Positions 1 to 7,709 of a stretch of 64,000 bases of DNA are shown here, in pieces. The notes beneath the pieces were generated by a model. It did no database searches. It was not told the DNA's origin and was given only the letters and a program-made list of their open reading frames with translations. How positions within the stretch are numbered: position 1 is the first letter of the stretch; each line of letters begins with the position of its first letter. The stretch covers positions 4,154,001 to 4,218,000 of the forward strand of contig NC_014829.1 in the NCBI RefSeq assembly GCF_000177235.2. Reading direction: 5' to 3'. The DNA is from Evansella cellulosilytica DSM 2522. Its GTDB lineage: Bacteria; Bacillota; Bacilli; Bacillales; Salisediminibacteriaceae. The position numbers and the translations under genes were made by a program.

Positions 1-1
1 T

Positions 2-550
2 TTCAGAGATATTACACACCAAAAGACATACGAAGAAAAACTGAGATTTTTAGCTTATCATGACTCATTAACACAACTCGGCAATCGGGTATTGTTTTAC
101 GAAAAGTTTAAAGAACTGGACAAAACGTTGAATTTTAATCAGCAACAATTAGCAGTAATTTTATTAGACTTAGATAGATTTAAGGAAATTAACGACTCAT
201 ATGGGCATTCCGCTGGTGATGCTGTCTTAAAAAATGTTAGTTCGCAAATTTTACAATTACTACCTGAAATTGCCTATGGCTTCCGAATGGGTGGAGATGA
301 ATTTGCCATCTTACTACCAACAACAACACAAAAAGAGCTGCTAGAAATTGTCGAGACCTTAATAGCCAATATACGAAAACCAATACAGATACAAGAAAAA
401 AAGGTAATCGTATCTACAAGTGTCGGAATAAGCCTAGCAAATGAAGATGGCCTTGACCCAGATACACTCTTAAATAACGCAGACAAAGCAATGTACGAAG
501 CAAAAAACAAAGACCGACAAACAGGGACGGTTCTTATTAACCAGGGCTAA
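2..550 (+). CDS. GGDEF diguanylate cyclase, C-terminal part (5' end outside window)
   Basis: The frame is open from base 2, so the gene starts upstream of the window; the visible part begins with a PAS-to-GGDEF linker (RDITHQKTYEEKL) followed by the typical HDSLTQLGNR entry into a GGDEF domain. The active-site motif MGGDEF is intact, so c-di-GMP synthesis from two GTP is likely. No RxxD inhibitory site is seen just upstream of it. The last residues (QTGTVLINQG) are encoded by a palindromic repeat unit that has replaced or extended the original C-terminus. The upstream sensor part cannot be seen. Confident on the domain; the signal is unknown. Confidence 0.9.
   Translation, partial: FRDITHQKTYEEKLRFLAYHDSLTQLGNRVLFYEKFKELDKTLNFNQQQLAVILLDLDRFKEINDSYGHSAGDAVLKNVSSQILQLLPEIAYGFRMGGDEFAILLPTTTQKELLEIVETLIANIRKPIQIQEKKVIVSTSVGISLANEDGLDPDTLLNNADKAMYEAKNKDRQTGTVLINQG
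515..545 (+). repeat. REP-like palindromic unit, GG form, coding for a protein tail
   Basis: First unit of the window-wide family (arms such as GGCTAACG/CGTTAGCC around the loop GGACGGTTC; about 27 bp). This copy has the core AGGGACGGTTCT and lies inside the last codons of the GGDEF gene. Confidence 0.75.
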
Positions 551-555
551 TAGGG

Positions 556-855
556 CTAATAGGGACGGTTCGAGACCGCTGAAAAAGTAGAAATCTTGAT
601 ATTTTATTGTATTAATATTCAATATATCTAATTATAGAAAAGGTTGATGAGACCGGAGCAAGCGAGACTCCTGCGGGAGAAAAGGCAGGGGTGAGACTAC
701 GTAGATGCAAAGCATCAAGGAGGCTCACCAGCCGCCCGCGGAAAGCGAGTTTGCACAGGTCTCATCAACTTCTATATTCAAATAACTTTATATTTATTAG
801 TCTATACTTAAAGTGTAAGTACTTTTTCACTGGTTCCGGACGGTTCTCGTTAGCC
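556..855 (+). repeat. REP-like unit, GG form, split by MITE 1
   Basis: The left part GGCTAATAGGGACGGTTC ends at 571. The right part resumes at 838 with a repeated GGACGGTTC and runs through CTCGTTAGCC to 855. The 9-bp GGACGGTTC is present on both sides of the insertion (563-571 and 838-846). Confidence 0.88.
572..837 (+). mobile_element. MITE-like non-coding element, copy 1 (266 bp)
   Basis: One end is GAGACCGCTGAAAAAGT and the other is ACTTTTTCACTGGTTCC, which form imperfect terminal inverted repeats (13 of 17 match). It is flanked by a 9-bp direct repeat GGACGGTTC. The centre has a GC-rich block (GACTCCTGCGGGAG ... CCGCCCGCGGAAAGCGAG) of a kind often seen between genes in Bacillaceae, inside AT-rich ends. 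No coding frame is evident. Four more copies are at 4195, 27841, 42364 and 60397. Confidence 0.85.
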
Positions 856-864
856 AAATATTGA

Positions 865-900
865 GGCAAATTAGGATAATAGGAACCGTCCCCATTTGCC
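865..900 (-). repeat. REP-like unit, CC form
   Basis: GGCAAAT (865-871) pairs with ATTTGCC (894-900) around AGGAACCGTCCCC; the left arm is lengthened by a few bases. Confidence 0.75.
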
Positions 901-1002
901 AAAGTAGTTCCATGATATAACTGTTGCGCGCCTTCTATGAAAATCCTTTCATAGAAGGCTTTTTAATTTACAACGGTTTTGTTCAGTTGTTTCTCAGGTC
1001 TT

Positions 1003-1050
1003 ACGGTTCTCATTTGCCTGCAGGATGGCAAATGAGAACCGTCCCTCTTC
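1003..1050. repeat. REP-like inverted pair (BIME-like) upstream of the surface protein
   Basis: ACGGTTCTCATTTGCC (1003-1018) and its exact reverse complement (1027-1042) are separated by 8 bases. The pair forms a 16-bp-stem hairpin between the GGDEF gene and the surface-protein gene. Confidence 0.8.
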
Positions 1051-1134
1051 ACTTTTGTTTTTTTAACTAGTTTTTAACCTTAAGTTGTTAAAATGTTTTG
1101 AATGTTAAAAACTAAATAAGATGAGGTGGTAAAA

Positions 1135-3384
1135 GTGTTTAAGCAGCTAGTGTGGGGGAAGAAGAAGCTACTTGTTACGTTAGTATTGTTGTTATTATTG
1201 GGTACGATTGCTCCTAGTATTATCGGAGCTGGTGGACAGGCTCAAAATAGTGGCCCTACTGTCATCATGAACGCAGGTGATTTGTATGATGTTCAATATA
1301 ACTTAGATGGCGACTACATACTTGGTGCAGATATTAATTTGTCTGTATACCCTAATTGGGTGCCGCTCGGAGGCGACTTTAATGGTAGTCCATTTACAGG
1401 TACCTTTGATGGTAATGGATACAAAATTACTGGTTTAACGATAAGTCGTTGGAATGAAAATAATTTAGGATTGTTTGGTGAGGTCGTTCACGGAGAAATT
1501 AAGAATGTTACAGTTGAAGCCGGCTTATTTAGAGGAAATGATAATATCGGCGGATTAGTTGGGAATATGGTAGGAGGAGTTATTGAAAATAGCCATGTAA
1601 CTAACGGTTATTTTGTAGCAGAGAATTATGTAGGTGGACTCGTTGGTAGGTACAACGGGACCACAATAGTTGATAGTAGCGCTAACGTAAGTATAGAAGG
1701 ATTTGGTAATTATGTAGGTGGGTTGATGGGAGGCGGTCAATTCGGTACGATTGACAATAGTTTTGCAACAGGAGATGTAGAGGGCGTTTCTTTCGTTGGT
1801 GGATTACTTGGTGGTAATGCAAATGGGGAGGTAACAAATTCTTATGCGACTGGCGATGTTTTAGGTGACTCTAGTGTAGGTGGACTCATCGGAATTTTCA
1901 TGGGTGGCGGCGGAAGTTTTTATTACGTAAAACAAAGCTATGCATCTGGAAATGTCGAAGGTGATCTAAATGTCGGTGGTTTAGTTGGTACAGTTGATGG
2001 TCCAACTCGACTAGAGAATACCTACGCTATCGGAGATGTTCATGGAAATGAAAGAGCTGGTGGACTTGTCGGATTAAATAGAGGGGGAATAACACATAGT
2101 TTTTCTGTTGGGCGTGTAAGTGGTGATCCAGGTGGGTTAGTCGGAACAAATACAGGGACGGTCACAGCTAGCTATTATGACACAGAAACGTCAGGTCAAT
2201 CTGATGATGATAAAGGCCAACCGAAAACTACTGCAGAGATGCACGATCAAAATACATTTACAGACTGGGATTTCACTACTATTTGGGATATAAATCCAGG
2301 GAATTACCCACATTTGCGCTTAAGTGGTGAGACAGAACCAGTTCCTCTTACTGTATCTGCTATACCATCGCTTAATAATATTAATGTTGCCCTTGGTACG
2401 GAGCTAGACACAATATTTTTCCCACAAGAAGTGGAAGTTTCTTTAAATGATGGCAGCAAAAAAACAATCCCTGTTCAATGGGACAAGGAAAACACATCTT
2501 TTGATAAAAATAGTCCTGGAGAATATGTATTTAATGGAGAACTTGATTTGCCAGAAAACATAAGTAACCCAAATAACTTGATGGCATCTATTACAATTGT
2601 TCTTGAAGATGAGGTGTCTCCATTAGAGGTTATTCAAGTATCCGACCTTAATGATATCGTTGTTGACCTCGGTACATCGGTAGGTGAACTGCCACTTCCG
2701 TCTACAGTAGAAGTCTTATTAAGTGATGAAAGTGTTAATACGGTTCCTGTTGAATGGGATAATGGAACACCAAGCTACGATGGGGAAAACGAAGGTGAGT
2801 ATATATTTACTGGTGAATTGCTAATATCTGATGTAGCTTTGAATCCACAAAATCTAGCTTCCCGCGTCAAAGTTACCGTAATGGAAACAGAACAAGATTT
2901 AATTGTAGAAAGTGTAGAGGAAATTGAAACTATCGTTTTAAAATACGGAACAGAGCTTGCGACTCATATTTTTCCTAGTGAAGTAGAGGTTGCATTAAAT
3001 AACGGAATGAGTAGGAAAGTTCATGTTACTTGGAATGAAGGTTCTCCTGTTTTTGATCCTTATTCGTCAACAGAGTATACTTTTTTAGGTGAGTTACACT
3101 TGACTGAAGGTATCACAAATCCAAATCAAATCATGGCAATGATAACAGTCGTCGTACTGCCTGAAGAACATACTGAAACAGAGAAGCCAAGTAAACCTGT
3201 TGATGAGGAACCAACAAATGAAAATACGGTAGATGTACCTCCAACCGAAACAAAGGAAGAAAGTACTGATGGAAAACTACCTAGTACAGCAACAACCACA
3301 TATAACATCCTATTAATAGGATTGATATTACTAATAATAGGCGGCGTTTTCTTAAAAAGAAGATTACTAAAAGTAGAAGACTAA
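1135..3384 (+). CDS. LPxTA-anchored surface protein with GLUG and Ig-like repeats
   Basis: A secreted wall protein of 749 aa. The GTG at 1135 is preferred because GAGGTGG lies 5 bases before it. The N-terminus is a signal peptide (KKKLLVTLVLLLLLGTIAP). Residues about 130-370 hold repeated G-L-V/L/M-G units (GGLVG, GGLMG, GGLLG) typical of GLUG repeats. Three Ig-like segments of Big_4 type follow (about 400-670; repeated VSLNDGS...VPVQWD pattern). The C-terminus is a sorting signal: LPSTA, hydrophobic helix, KRR tail. The LPxTA rather than LPxTG motif is known from class D sortase substrates; no sortase gene is in the window. Probably adhesion or wall-associated; the ligand is unknown. Confidence 0.85.
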   Translation: MFKQLVWGKKKLLVTLVLLLLLGTIAPSIIGAGGQAQNSGPTVIMNAGDLYDVQYNLDGDYILGADINLSVYPNWVPLGGDFNGSPFTGTFDGNGYKITGLTISRWNENNLGLFGEVVHGEIKNVTVEAGLFRGNDNIGGLVGNMVGGVIENSHVTNGYFVAENYVGGLVGRYNGTTIVDSSANVSIEGFGNYVGGLMGGGQFGTIDNSFATGDVEGVSFVGGLLGGNANGEVTNSYATGDVLGDSSVGGLIGIFMGGGGSFYYVKQSYASGNVEGDLNVGGLVGTVDGPTRLENTYAIGDVHGNERAGGLVGLNRGGITHSFSVGRVSGDPGGLVGTNTGTVTASYYDTETSGQSDDDKGQPKTTAEMHDQNTFTDWDFTTIWDINPGNYPHLRLSGETEPVPLTVSAIPSLNNINVALGTELDTIFFPQEVEVSLNDGSKKTIPVQWDKENTSFDKNSPGEYVFNGELDLPENISNPNNLMASITIVLEDEVSPLEVIQVSDLNDIVVDLGTSVGELPLPSTVEVLLSDESVNTVPVEWDNGTPSYDGENEGEYIFTGELLISDVALNPQNLASRVKVTVMETEQDLIVESVEEIETIVLKYGTELATHIFPSEVEVALNNGMSRKVHVTWNEGSPVFDPYSSTEYTFLGELHLTEGITNPNQIMAMITVVVLPEEHTETEKPSKPVDEEPTNENTVDVPPTETKEESTDGKLPSTATTTYNILLIGLILLIIGGVFLKRRLLKVED

Positions 3385-3402
3385 AAGGCAAGTGGGCAAA
3401 TG

Positions 3403-3429
3403 GGCAAATGGGGACGGTTCTCGTTTGCC
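3403..3429 (+). repeat. REP-like unit, GG form
   Basis: Complete unit with arms GGCAAATG and CGTTTGCC, 18 bases after the surface-protein stop codon; a GGCAAATG fragment just before it looks like a partial duplication. Confidence 0.85.
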
Positions 3430-3464
3430 AAGAGAGGCAAAACCTTATAACCAATTGATTGAAT

Positions 3465-3508
3465 AGGGACAGATCTCGTTTGCGTGGAAACGCAAGATGT
3501 CTGTCCCT
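3465..3508. repeat. Variant inverted pair (GGGACAGA...TCTGTCCC)
   Basis: AGGGACA (3465-3471) pairs with TGTCCCT (3502-3508), with inner arms GTTTGCG/CGCAA. It looks like a hybrid of the main unit (TCTCGTTTGC side) and family B (GGGACAG side), and sits between convergent genes where it could act as a terminator hairpin. Confidence 0.65.
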
Positions 3509-3584
3509 TGTCTTTGTATAGTAAACTTCACCCAATCATTCATGTTTTATGTACGTAACATTTCTTATCAAAAAGTCATTGCAT

Positions 3585-3800
3585 TTACCCAGATATCTTC
3601 TTTTGTTCTCGTAATTCACTTTCTAGACGCTCTACTTTTATCGTCAGTTCTTTCACTTTTTCTGATAGTTGCAAGACATCAATATCGGTATCATTGTTGA
3701 TTTCCATTACCCTTCTTTTATGCCATAATACAACTGTCACGATACTAATAGCTGTAATGAACGGTGCCAATACTATCATTAACTCAAAAAAAGAATTCAT
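3585..3800 (-). CDS. Small membrane protein with C-terminal coiled coil
   Basis: A 71-aa protein. One membrane segment (about residues 5-28, MIVLAPFITAISIVTVVLW) is followed by a basic turn (HKRR) and a heptad-like helix (LSEKVKELTIKVERLESEL). GGAGG sits 8 bases before the ATG, which supports it as a real gene despite its size. The layout recalls PspB-like or holin-accessory proteins, but no family is recognised. It would place a cytoplasmic coiled coil at the membrane. Confidence 0.7.
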   Translation of the reverse strand: MNSFFELMIVLAPFITAISIVTVVLWHKRRVMEINNDTDIDVLQLSEKVKELTIKVERLESELREQKKISG

Positions 3801-3874
3801 CAGTACATACCTCCATATTCATATAATGGTAGCTAATAACAATTTCTTCAAAATTTAATTTTTTCCTCTAATAT

Positions 3875-3922
3875 AAGAAAAGAGATACAACAAACTCTGA
3901 AATGCTGTTGTATCTCTTTCTT
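3875..3922. terminator. Strong hairpin, possible bidirectional terminator
   Basis: AAGAAAAGAGATACAACA (3875-3892) and TGTTGTATCTCTTTCTT (3905-3921) form a long stem with A/T-rich flanks. It lies between the start of the small membrane protein and the end of the RAYT gene, both on the minus strand, so it could end RAYT transcripts. Confidence 0.6.
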
Positions 3923-4123
3923 ATGCATCTTAATAATTTCGGTAATTCATTATAAATAACATTGAATACTCTAAGGGAGAACTCACATAAACTATAAAAG
4001 TTATGGTGAAAATCAACCTAATGAGCATCCTTTTTTAATATGTTCATCCTTACTAAAAAACGTAAGTGAGAACGTCTTTACCACTAGTGAGTTAGTTACA
4101 CCCGCATAGTCTATCCTTATTTT

Positions 4124-4170
4124 GGCAAAGAGCAACCGTCCCTATTAGCTTTAAGACGTCCCTATTAGGC
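4124..4170 (-). repeat. REP-like units, CC form, one whole and one fragment
   Basis: GGCAAAGAGCAACCGTCCC with TATTAGC (4124-4149), then a fragment GACGTCCCTATTAGGC to 4170. They lie downstream of the RAYT gene. Confidence 0.75.
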
Positions 4171-4176
4171 AATTAT

Positions 4177-4487
4177 GGCAAAGAAGATCCGTCCGGAACC
4201 AGTGAAAAAGTACTTACATTTAGAGAGTCCCCTAATAAATATTAGGTTATTAGAATATAGGAGTTGAAGAGACCTATGCAAACTCGCTTTCCGCGGGCGG
4301 CTGGTAAGCCTCCTCTATGCTGCGCATCTGCGGGGGCTTACCTCTGCCTTTATTCCCGCAGGAGTCTCGCTTGCTTCGGTCTCATCAACTCTTTCTATAA
4401 ATCTATAAATTAGGTACTCTGAATAAAAATGCAACAATATATTAATTCTTACACTTTTTCAGCGGTCTCGGTCCGTCCCCGTTAGCC
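4177..4487 (-). repeat. REP-like unit, CC form, split by MITE 2
   Basis: Left part GGCAAAGAAGATCCGTCC (4177-4194), right part GGTCCGTCCCCGTTAGCC (4470-4487). The two 9-mers flanking the MITE differ at one position (GATCCGTCC and GGTCCGTCC). The right part ends 8 bases from the RAYT stop codon. Confidence 0.82.
4195..4469 (-). mobile_element. MITE-like element, copy 2 (275 bp)
   Basis: Same element as copy 1 in the opposite direction: it begins GGAACCAGTGAAAAAGTACTTAC and ends CTTTTTCAGCGGTCTC. The central CTTTCCGCGGGCGGCTGG block and the CCCGCAGGAGTCTCGCTTGC block are present. Confidence 0.85.
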
Positions 4488-4495
4488 CTTTCAGT

Positions 4496-5272
4496 CTATG
4501 CTTTATAAACTAAGTTTGGAGAGATTCCTAGTATTCTGGATATTTGCTTCTGGGATATTCCATCTATTTTTTTTATATTTCTTAATAGGGTTGTTCTTTT
4601 TTTCTTTGATAGGCTTTTTACTTGTGTTATACCTACAGGACCAAGCACCTTTTCCATTTCTGTTCTTACTGCTGCTTCTGACAGCCTTTTGACATATACA
4701 CTTTCCTCGAGGCATTCGTCATCATTTTTCCGTTCGTTGTATTCTTTAAACAATGCCCGGCCTAGAACTACATCGTCTGAAAACAACCCTAAAATAAATG
4801 CCTCATCAAGTAGTTTTGCCGGATAAACTTTGCCTCCATAGTATTCATTACAGCTACTCCAGCGCCACCATTGGACCTCGTTCACTAACTTTGCCTTCAC
4901 AGGATTTTGATGAATATATCTCACTACTGTACGCATATATTTTTCCGTTTCGACATTCTCACTCCGGAACCTATCTTGAAATAAAGCACCACGCGTACTA
5001 TATTTCCAGTTATAATGAGAGACATAACTAACGCCAATCCGCTTCATCGTTGTTGAAATACTTTCGTTTCCTTCCTTTATAAGTAAGTGCACATGATTAC
5101 TCATTAAGCACCACGCATATACACTTAATCCCATCTCCTCTTTATATTTCAATAATATATCGAGAAATGTATACCTATCTTTATCGTCATGAAAAATCTC
5201 TTGTCCATTCACTCCTCTCCACATAATATGATAAATACCTGTTCTACTTTTTTTACGTGCCTGTCGAGCCAT
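4496..5272 (-). CDS. REP-associated tyrosine transposase (RAYT, Y1_Tnp/IS200-like)
   Basis: A 258-aa Y1 transposase-fold protein. It has the YHIMWRGVNG entry, the metal-binding HUH motif as NHVHLL (about residue 65), and the IHQNPVKAKLV segment with the conserved Tyr region just before it. The C-terminus (about 215-258, ISQKQISRILGISPNLVYKA) is a helix-turn-helix-like domain. The ATG at 5272 follows GTGGTG at a good distance; two GTG codons upstream are less likely. RAYTs in gammaproteobacteria mobilise REP palindromes flanking their gene, and this gene has a CC unit at its 3' side and a GG unit 5' of it, so it is the probable mobiliser of the unit family. It is a lone gene, not inside an insertion sequence. 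Confidence 0.88.
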   Translation of the reverse strand: MARQARKKSRTGIYHIMWRGVNGQEIFHDDKDRYTFLDILLKYKEEMGLSVYAWCLMSNHVHLLIKEGNESISTTMKRIGVSYVSHYNWKYSTRGALFQDRFRSENVETEKYMRTVVRYIHQNPVKAKLVNEVQWWRWSSCNEYYGGKVYPAKLLDEAFILGLFSDDVVLGRALFKEYNERKNDDECLEESVYVKRLSEAAVRTEMEKVLGPVGITQVKSLSKKKRTTLLRNIKKIDGISQKQISRILGISPNLVYKA

Positions 5273-5284
5273 AGCATTCACCAC

Positions 5285-5635
5285 TTTACTTTGAATTTAA
5301 AACCCCACTCACATAAAATGATAGTTTTTGAAACAAAGCCGAATAATAGATCAACGGGTGTCGTTTACCTCTTAGTACATATTGTTTTACCGCCTAAAAA
5401 GGTTGAGTATAAAAAATGATGAGGTTAGTTGAAGTAATTGCGGAAATAGTGTTTAAGAAAAATAAGCTGCTGTAATTTGATGTTGTCCATTGCTCTTCCT
5501 TTGAATGTAATGAAAAATATATGAGAAGTACTTAAGAGGATAATAACGAGAGGTGGTCAAAACTTCCATAACCCCATCATACAACAACTTGCTCAACATT
5601 TCACTCACTATTTTTTATAAATAGTTAATAGGACC
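5285..5635. other. Intergenic stretch upstream of RAYT, no gene seen
   Basis: AT-rich sequence with no frame supported by a ribosome binding site and no palindromic unit until 5636. It presumably carries the RAYT promoter on the minus strand. Confidence 0.5.
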
Positions 5636-5652
5636 GCTAATAGGGACGGTTC
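5636..5652 (+). repeat. REP-like unit, GG form, split by IS copy 1
   Basis: GCTAATAGGGACGGTTC is the left part; the right part TTCTCATTAGCG is at 7126-7137 after the insertion. TTC is duplicated (5650-5652 and 7126-7128). Confidence 0.85.
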
Positions 5653-5706
5653 TGTAGTGCACCCCAAAAGTTAGAGTGAAAAATCTAACTTTTGGGGTGT
5701 TTATTT

Positions 5707-6102
5707 ATGCCTAAATATAATGATGAATTAAAGATTAAAGTCGTTAAAGAATATCAAGAAGGAATTCTAGGCTTCAGGCGTCTAGCCAAAAAGCATCATA
5801 TTAAATCAAAATCATTGGTTGAAAGATGGGTGAAGATATATGAGAAGTTCGGAGAAGAAGGAATAAAAAGTAATGGGCATAAGGGAACTTATTCTGTTCA
5901 ATTTAAGCTAGATGTATTAAGCTTTATTAAAAGAACAGGAACTTCAGAAACCCAAACAGCCCTCCATTTTGGGTTAGATAGTCCCACTTTAATTGCTTCA
6001 TGGAAAAAATCTTTTCGTGAAGATAAGGCTGAAGCCCTGGATCGAACGAGAGGACGAGGTACCATGTCTGATAGACCTAAGAACAAAACAAGAAAAATAT
6101 AA
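5707..6102 (+). pseudogene. IS orfA (HTH), frameshifted copy
   Basis: Starts at the ATG at 5707 (MPKYNDELK), equivalent to the intact orfA of copy 2. A lost A in the AACAAAAACAAG run near 6085 shifts the frame and stops it at about 131 residues. Two further single-A losses follow, one in GAAAAAGAAC and one in the A6G slippery run (here A5G, 6175-6180). OrfA-OrfB fusion protein can therefore not be made from this copy. Because all three changes are homopolymer deletions, sequencing error must be excluded. Confidence 0.85.
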
Positions 6103-6284
6103 ATGAAAAGAACTTACAAACGAGCAACGGTTAGAGAGGGAAAATGAGCTTCTTCGTTTGGAGGTAGAGTATTTAAAAAGTTGCAAGCTTTTCGGGCAAA
6201 CCCGGAGGATTATCTCGAAAAGCACAAGCAGCGTTATCATTCGAACTCAAAGAAGAGTTCAAATTAAAAGATGTTTTACAAGTA

Positions 6285-7094
6285 GTGGGAATACCAGAAT
6301 CCTCTTACCATTATCATATAAAAGTGATGAAGAAAGACAACCCAGATCAGGCACTTGAAGAGTTAATCCAATCCATCTTCGATGAGCACAACGGGAATTA
6401 TGGTTATCGTCGCATTCATCTAGAATTGAGAAACCAAGGTTACCAAATTAATCACAAGAAGGTTCAACGCATCATGCAAAAATTAGGACTTAAAGTAACT
6501 AAGTTCTGTAGAAAATCACGCAAGTATAGTTCTTACAAAGGTCCTGTGGGCAAAGTAGCCCCAAACCGTATAAATCGCCGTTTTCATACGATTGTATCCC
6601 ATCAAAAACTAACTACAGATATCACAGAATTAAAATGTTTAGGTGGGGCGAAATTATATTTAAATCCAATTATGGACTTGTTTAATAGTGAAATACTTTC
6701 GTTTGGAATCAGCACGCGTCCAAATCTTCAACTTGTGTTAGAACCTTTAGTAGAAACCCTTGAAATCATAAAGGATGCAAAGTATAGAACAACCCTTCAC
6801 TCAGATCAAGGTTGGCATTCTCAACATAAAAATTGGGTGGGACTCCTTAAAGAAAATAACGTTTTTCAGAGTATGTCTAGAAAAGGTAATTGTTTGGATA
6901 ATTCGCCAATGGAGAACTTTTTTGGTCTACTAAAGCAAGAAATATATCACGGAGAGGCTTTGTGTACTTACGAAGAATTAAAAGGAAAAATCGAAGATTA
7001 TATAGATTACTATAATCACAAGCGCATTAAAAAGAAATTAGCTGGGAAGAGTCCGGTTCAATACCGCCTCCACACCAGCCAATTAGTAGCTTAA
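6285..7094 (+). CDS. IS orfB, DDE transposase of copy 1
   Basis: A 269-aa frame from the internal GTG; in the working element it would be entered by -1 frameshifting from orfA. HTH_21-like N-terminus (YGYRRIHLEL), then the rve integrase core with DDE residues in TTDITE, HSDQG and MENFFG. Compared with copy 2 it has Ser for Tyr in the HSDQGWHYQ motif, a position normally aromatic in the group, plus Ile for Thr and a different last residue. With orfA broken, this copy is probably inactive on its own. Confidence 0.88.
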   Translation: MGIPESSYHYHIKVMKKDNPDQALEELIQSIFDEHNGNYGYRRIHLELRNQGYQINHKKVQRIMQKLGLKVTKFCRKSRKYSSYKGPVGKVAPNRINRRFHTIVSHQKLTTDITELKCLGGAKLYLNPIMDLFNSEILSFGISTRPNLQLVLEPLVETLEIIKDAKYRTTLHSDQGWHSQHKNWVGLLKENNVFQSMSRKGNCLDNSPMENFFGLLKQEIYHGEALCTYEELKGKIEDYIDYYNHKRIKKKLAGKSPVQYRLHTSQLVA

Positions 7095-7176
7095 TATAAA
7101 ACTCTAACTTTAAGGGGTCACAACATTCTCATTAGCGAAATAATTTAAGGACATCAAGAAATTTATTTCAAAATTA

Positions 7177-7217
7177 AGCCAATCAAAAGTCTTTTGTAGA
7201 CCTTGACTGGCTTTTAA
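7177..7217. terminator. Hairpin with GTCTTTTGTAGAC core
   Basis: AAGCCAATCAA pairs with TTGACTGGCTT around an inner GTCT/AGAC stem, followed on the plus strand by TTTTAATTTTTT. The same core recurs at 13019-13060. Confidence 0.65.
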
Positions 7218-7291
7218 TTTTTTCACCTTGTCTCTATGCATATTACATAAAGTATACTTGTTAGATTAATTAATGAACATTAGGTCAATTC

Positions 7292-7316
7292 GGCAAACAA
7301 GAACCGTCCCTGTTAG
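7292..7316 (-). repeat. REP-like unit, CC form
   Basis: GGCAAACAAGAACCGTCCC then TGTTAGT. It overlaps the end of the zinc protein gene and supplies its stop codon. Confidence 0.82.
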
Positions 7317-7513
7317 TCAATGACCCTAACAACTGTGTCATGACATTTGTTGCACTGTCCTTTTAAAACAATGTCATAATCTGATGAATATACATCATAG
7401 TTAACAATCTTCGTCACACCACAGTTAGAACAATAAACATTCCCTTCTAAATTCTTTCTTATATCACTCGGAAACGCCTTCCACCTTCTCTCAGCTAATT
7501 CATCCTTTTGCAT
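7313..7513 (-). CDS. Small zinc-ribbon protein
   Basis: A 66-aa protein. Two CxxC pairs (CSNC at about 29-32 and CNKC at about 54-57) can bind one zinc. GAAGGTGAT precedes the ATG at 7513 at a normal distance. The TAA stop lies in the palindromic unit, so the last residue or two may be repeat-derived. It is monocistronic. Function is unknown; small zinc ribbons of this size often bind nucleic acid or protein. Confidence 0.72.
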   Translation of the reverse strand: MQKDELAERRWKAFPSDIRKNLEGNVYCSNCGVTKIVNYDVYSSDYDIVLKGQCNKCHDTVVRVID

Positions 7514-7709
7514 ATAATCACCTTCTTCTTTATAAGAATACCAATAGAGACGTTTTTACTTTACTCCGCTCTATAAAACTATTACTTCTAGTTTACCCAA
7601 TAATCAGTGTAAACTTACTTTATAATAAAAAGGAGTCAGATTTGATCATTATTAAAATATCAAATCTTAACTCTATTGTTATAGTAGTTACCAATCATAA
7701 ACACCCCTA

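Larger units (their letters stand above)
5653..7125 (+). mobile_element. IS3-family (IS150-group-like) insertion sequence, copy 1 (1473 bp, degenerate)
   Basis: Ends are TGTAGTGCACCCCAAAAGTT and, read inwards from the other side, TGTTGTGACCCCTTAAAGTT. The 3-bp target duplication is TTC. It carries orfA and orfB. It is nearly identical to copy 2 at 49447 but 3 bp shorter because three A-runs have each lost one A, all within the 3' half of orfA. Both copies sit at the same position of the palindromic unit. Confidence 0.92.

Noticed and set aside
4195-4469. A structured non-coding RNA instead of a MITE
   Set aside because: Five copies have exact target duplications and defined ends, so they are mobile elements; a transcript function is not excluded but not needed.
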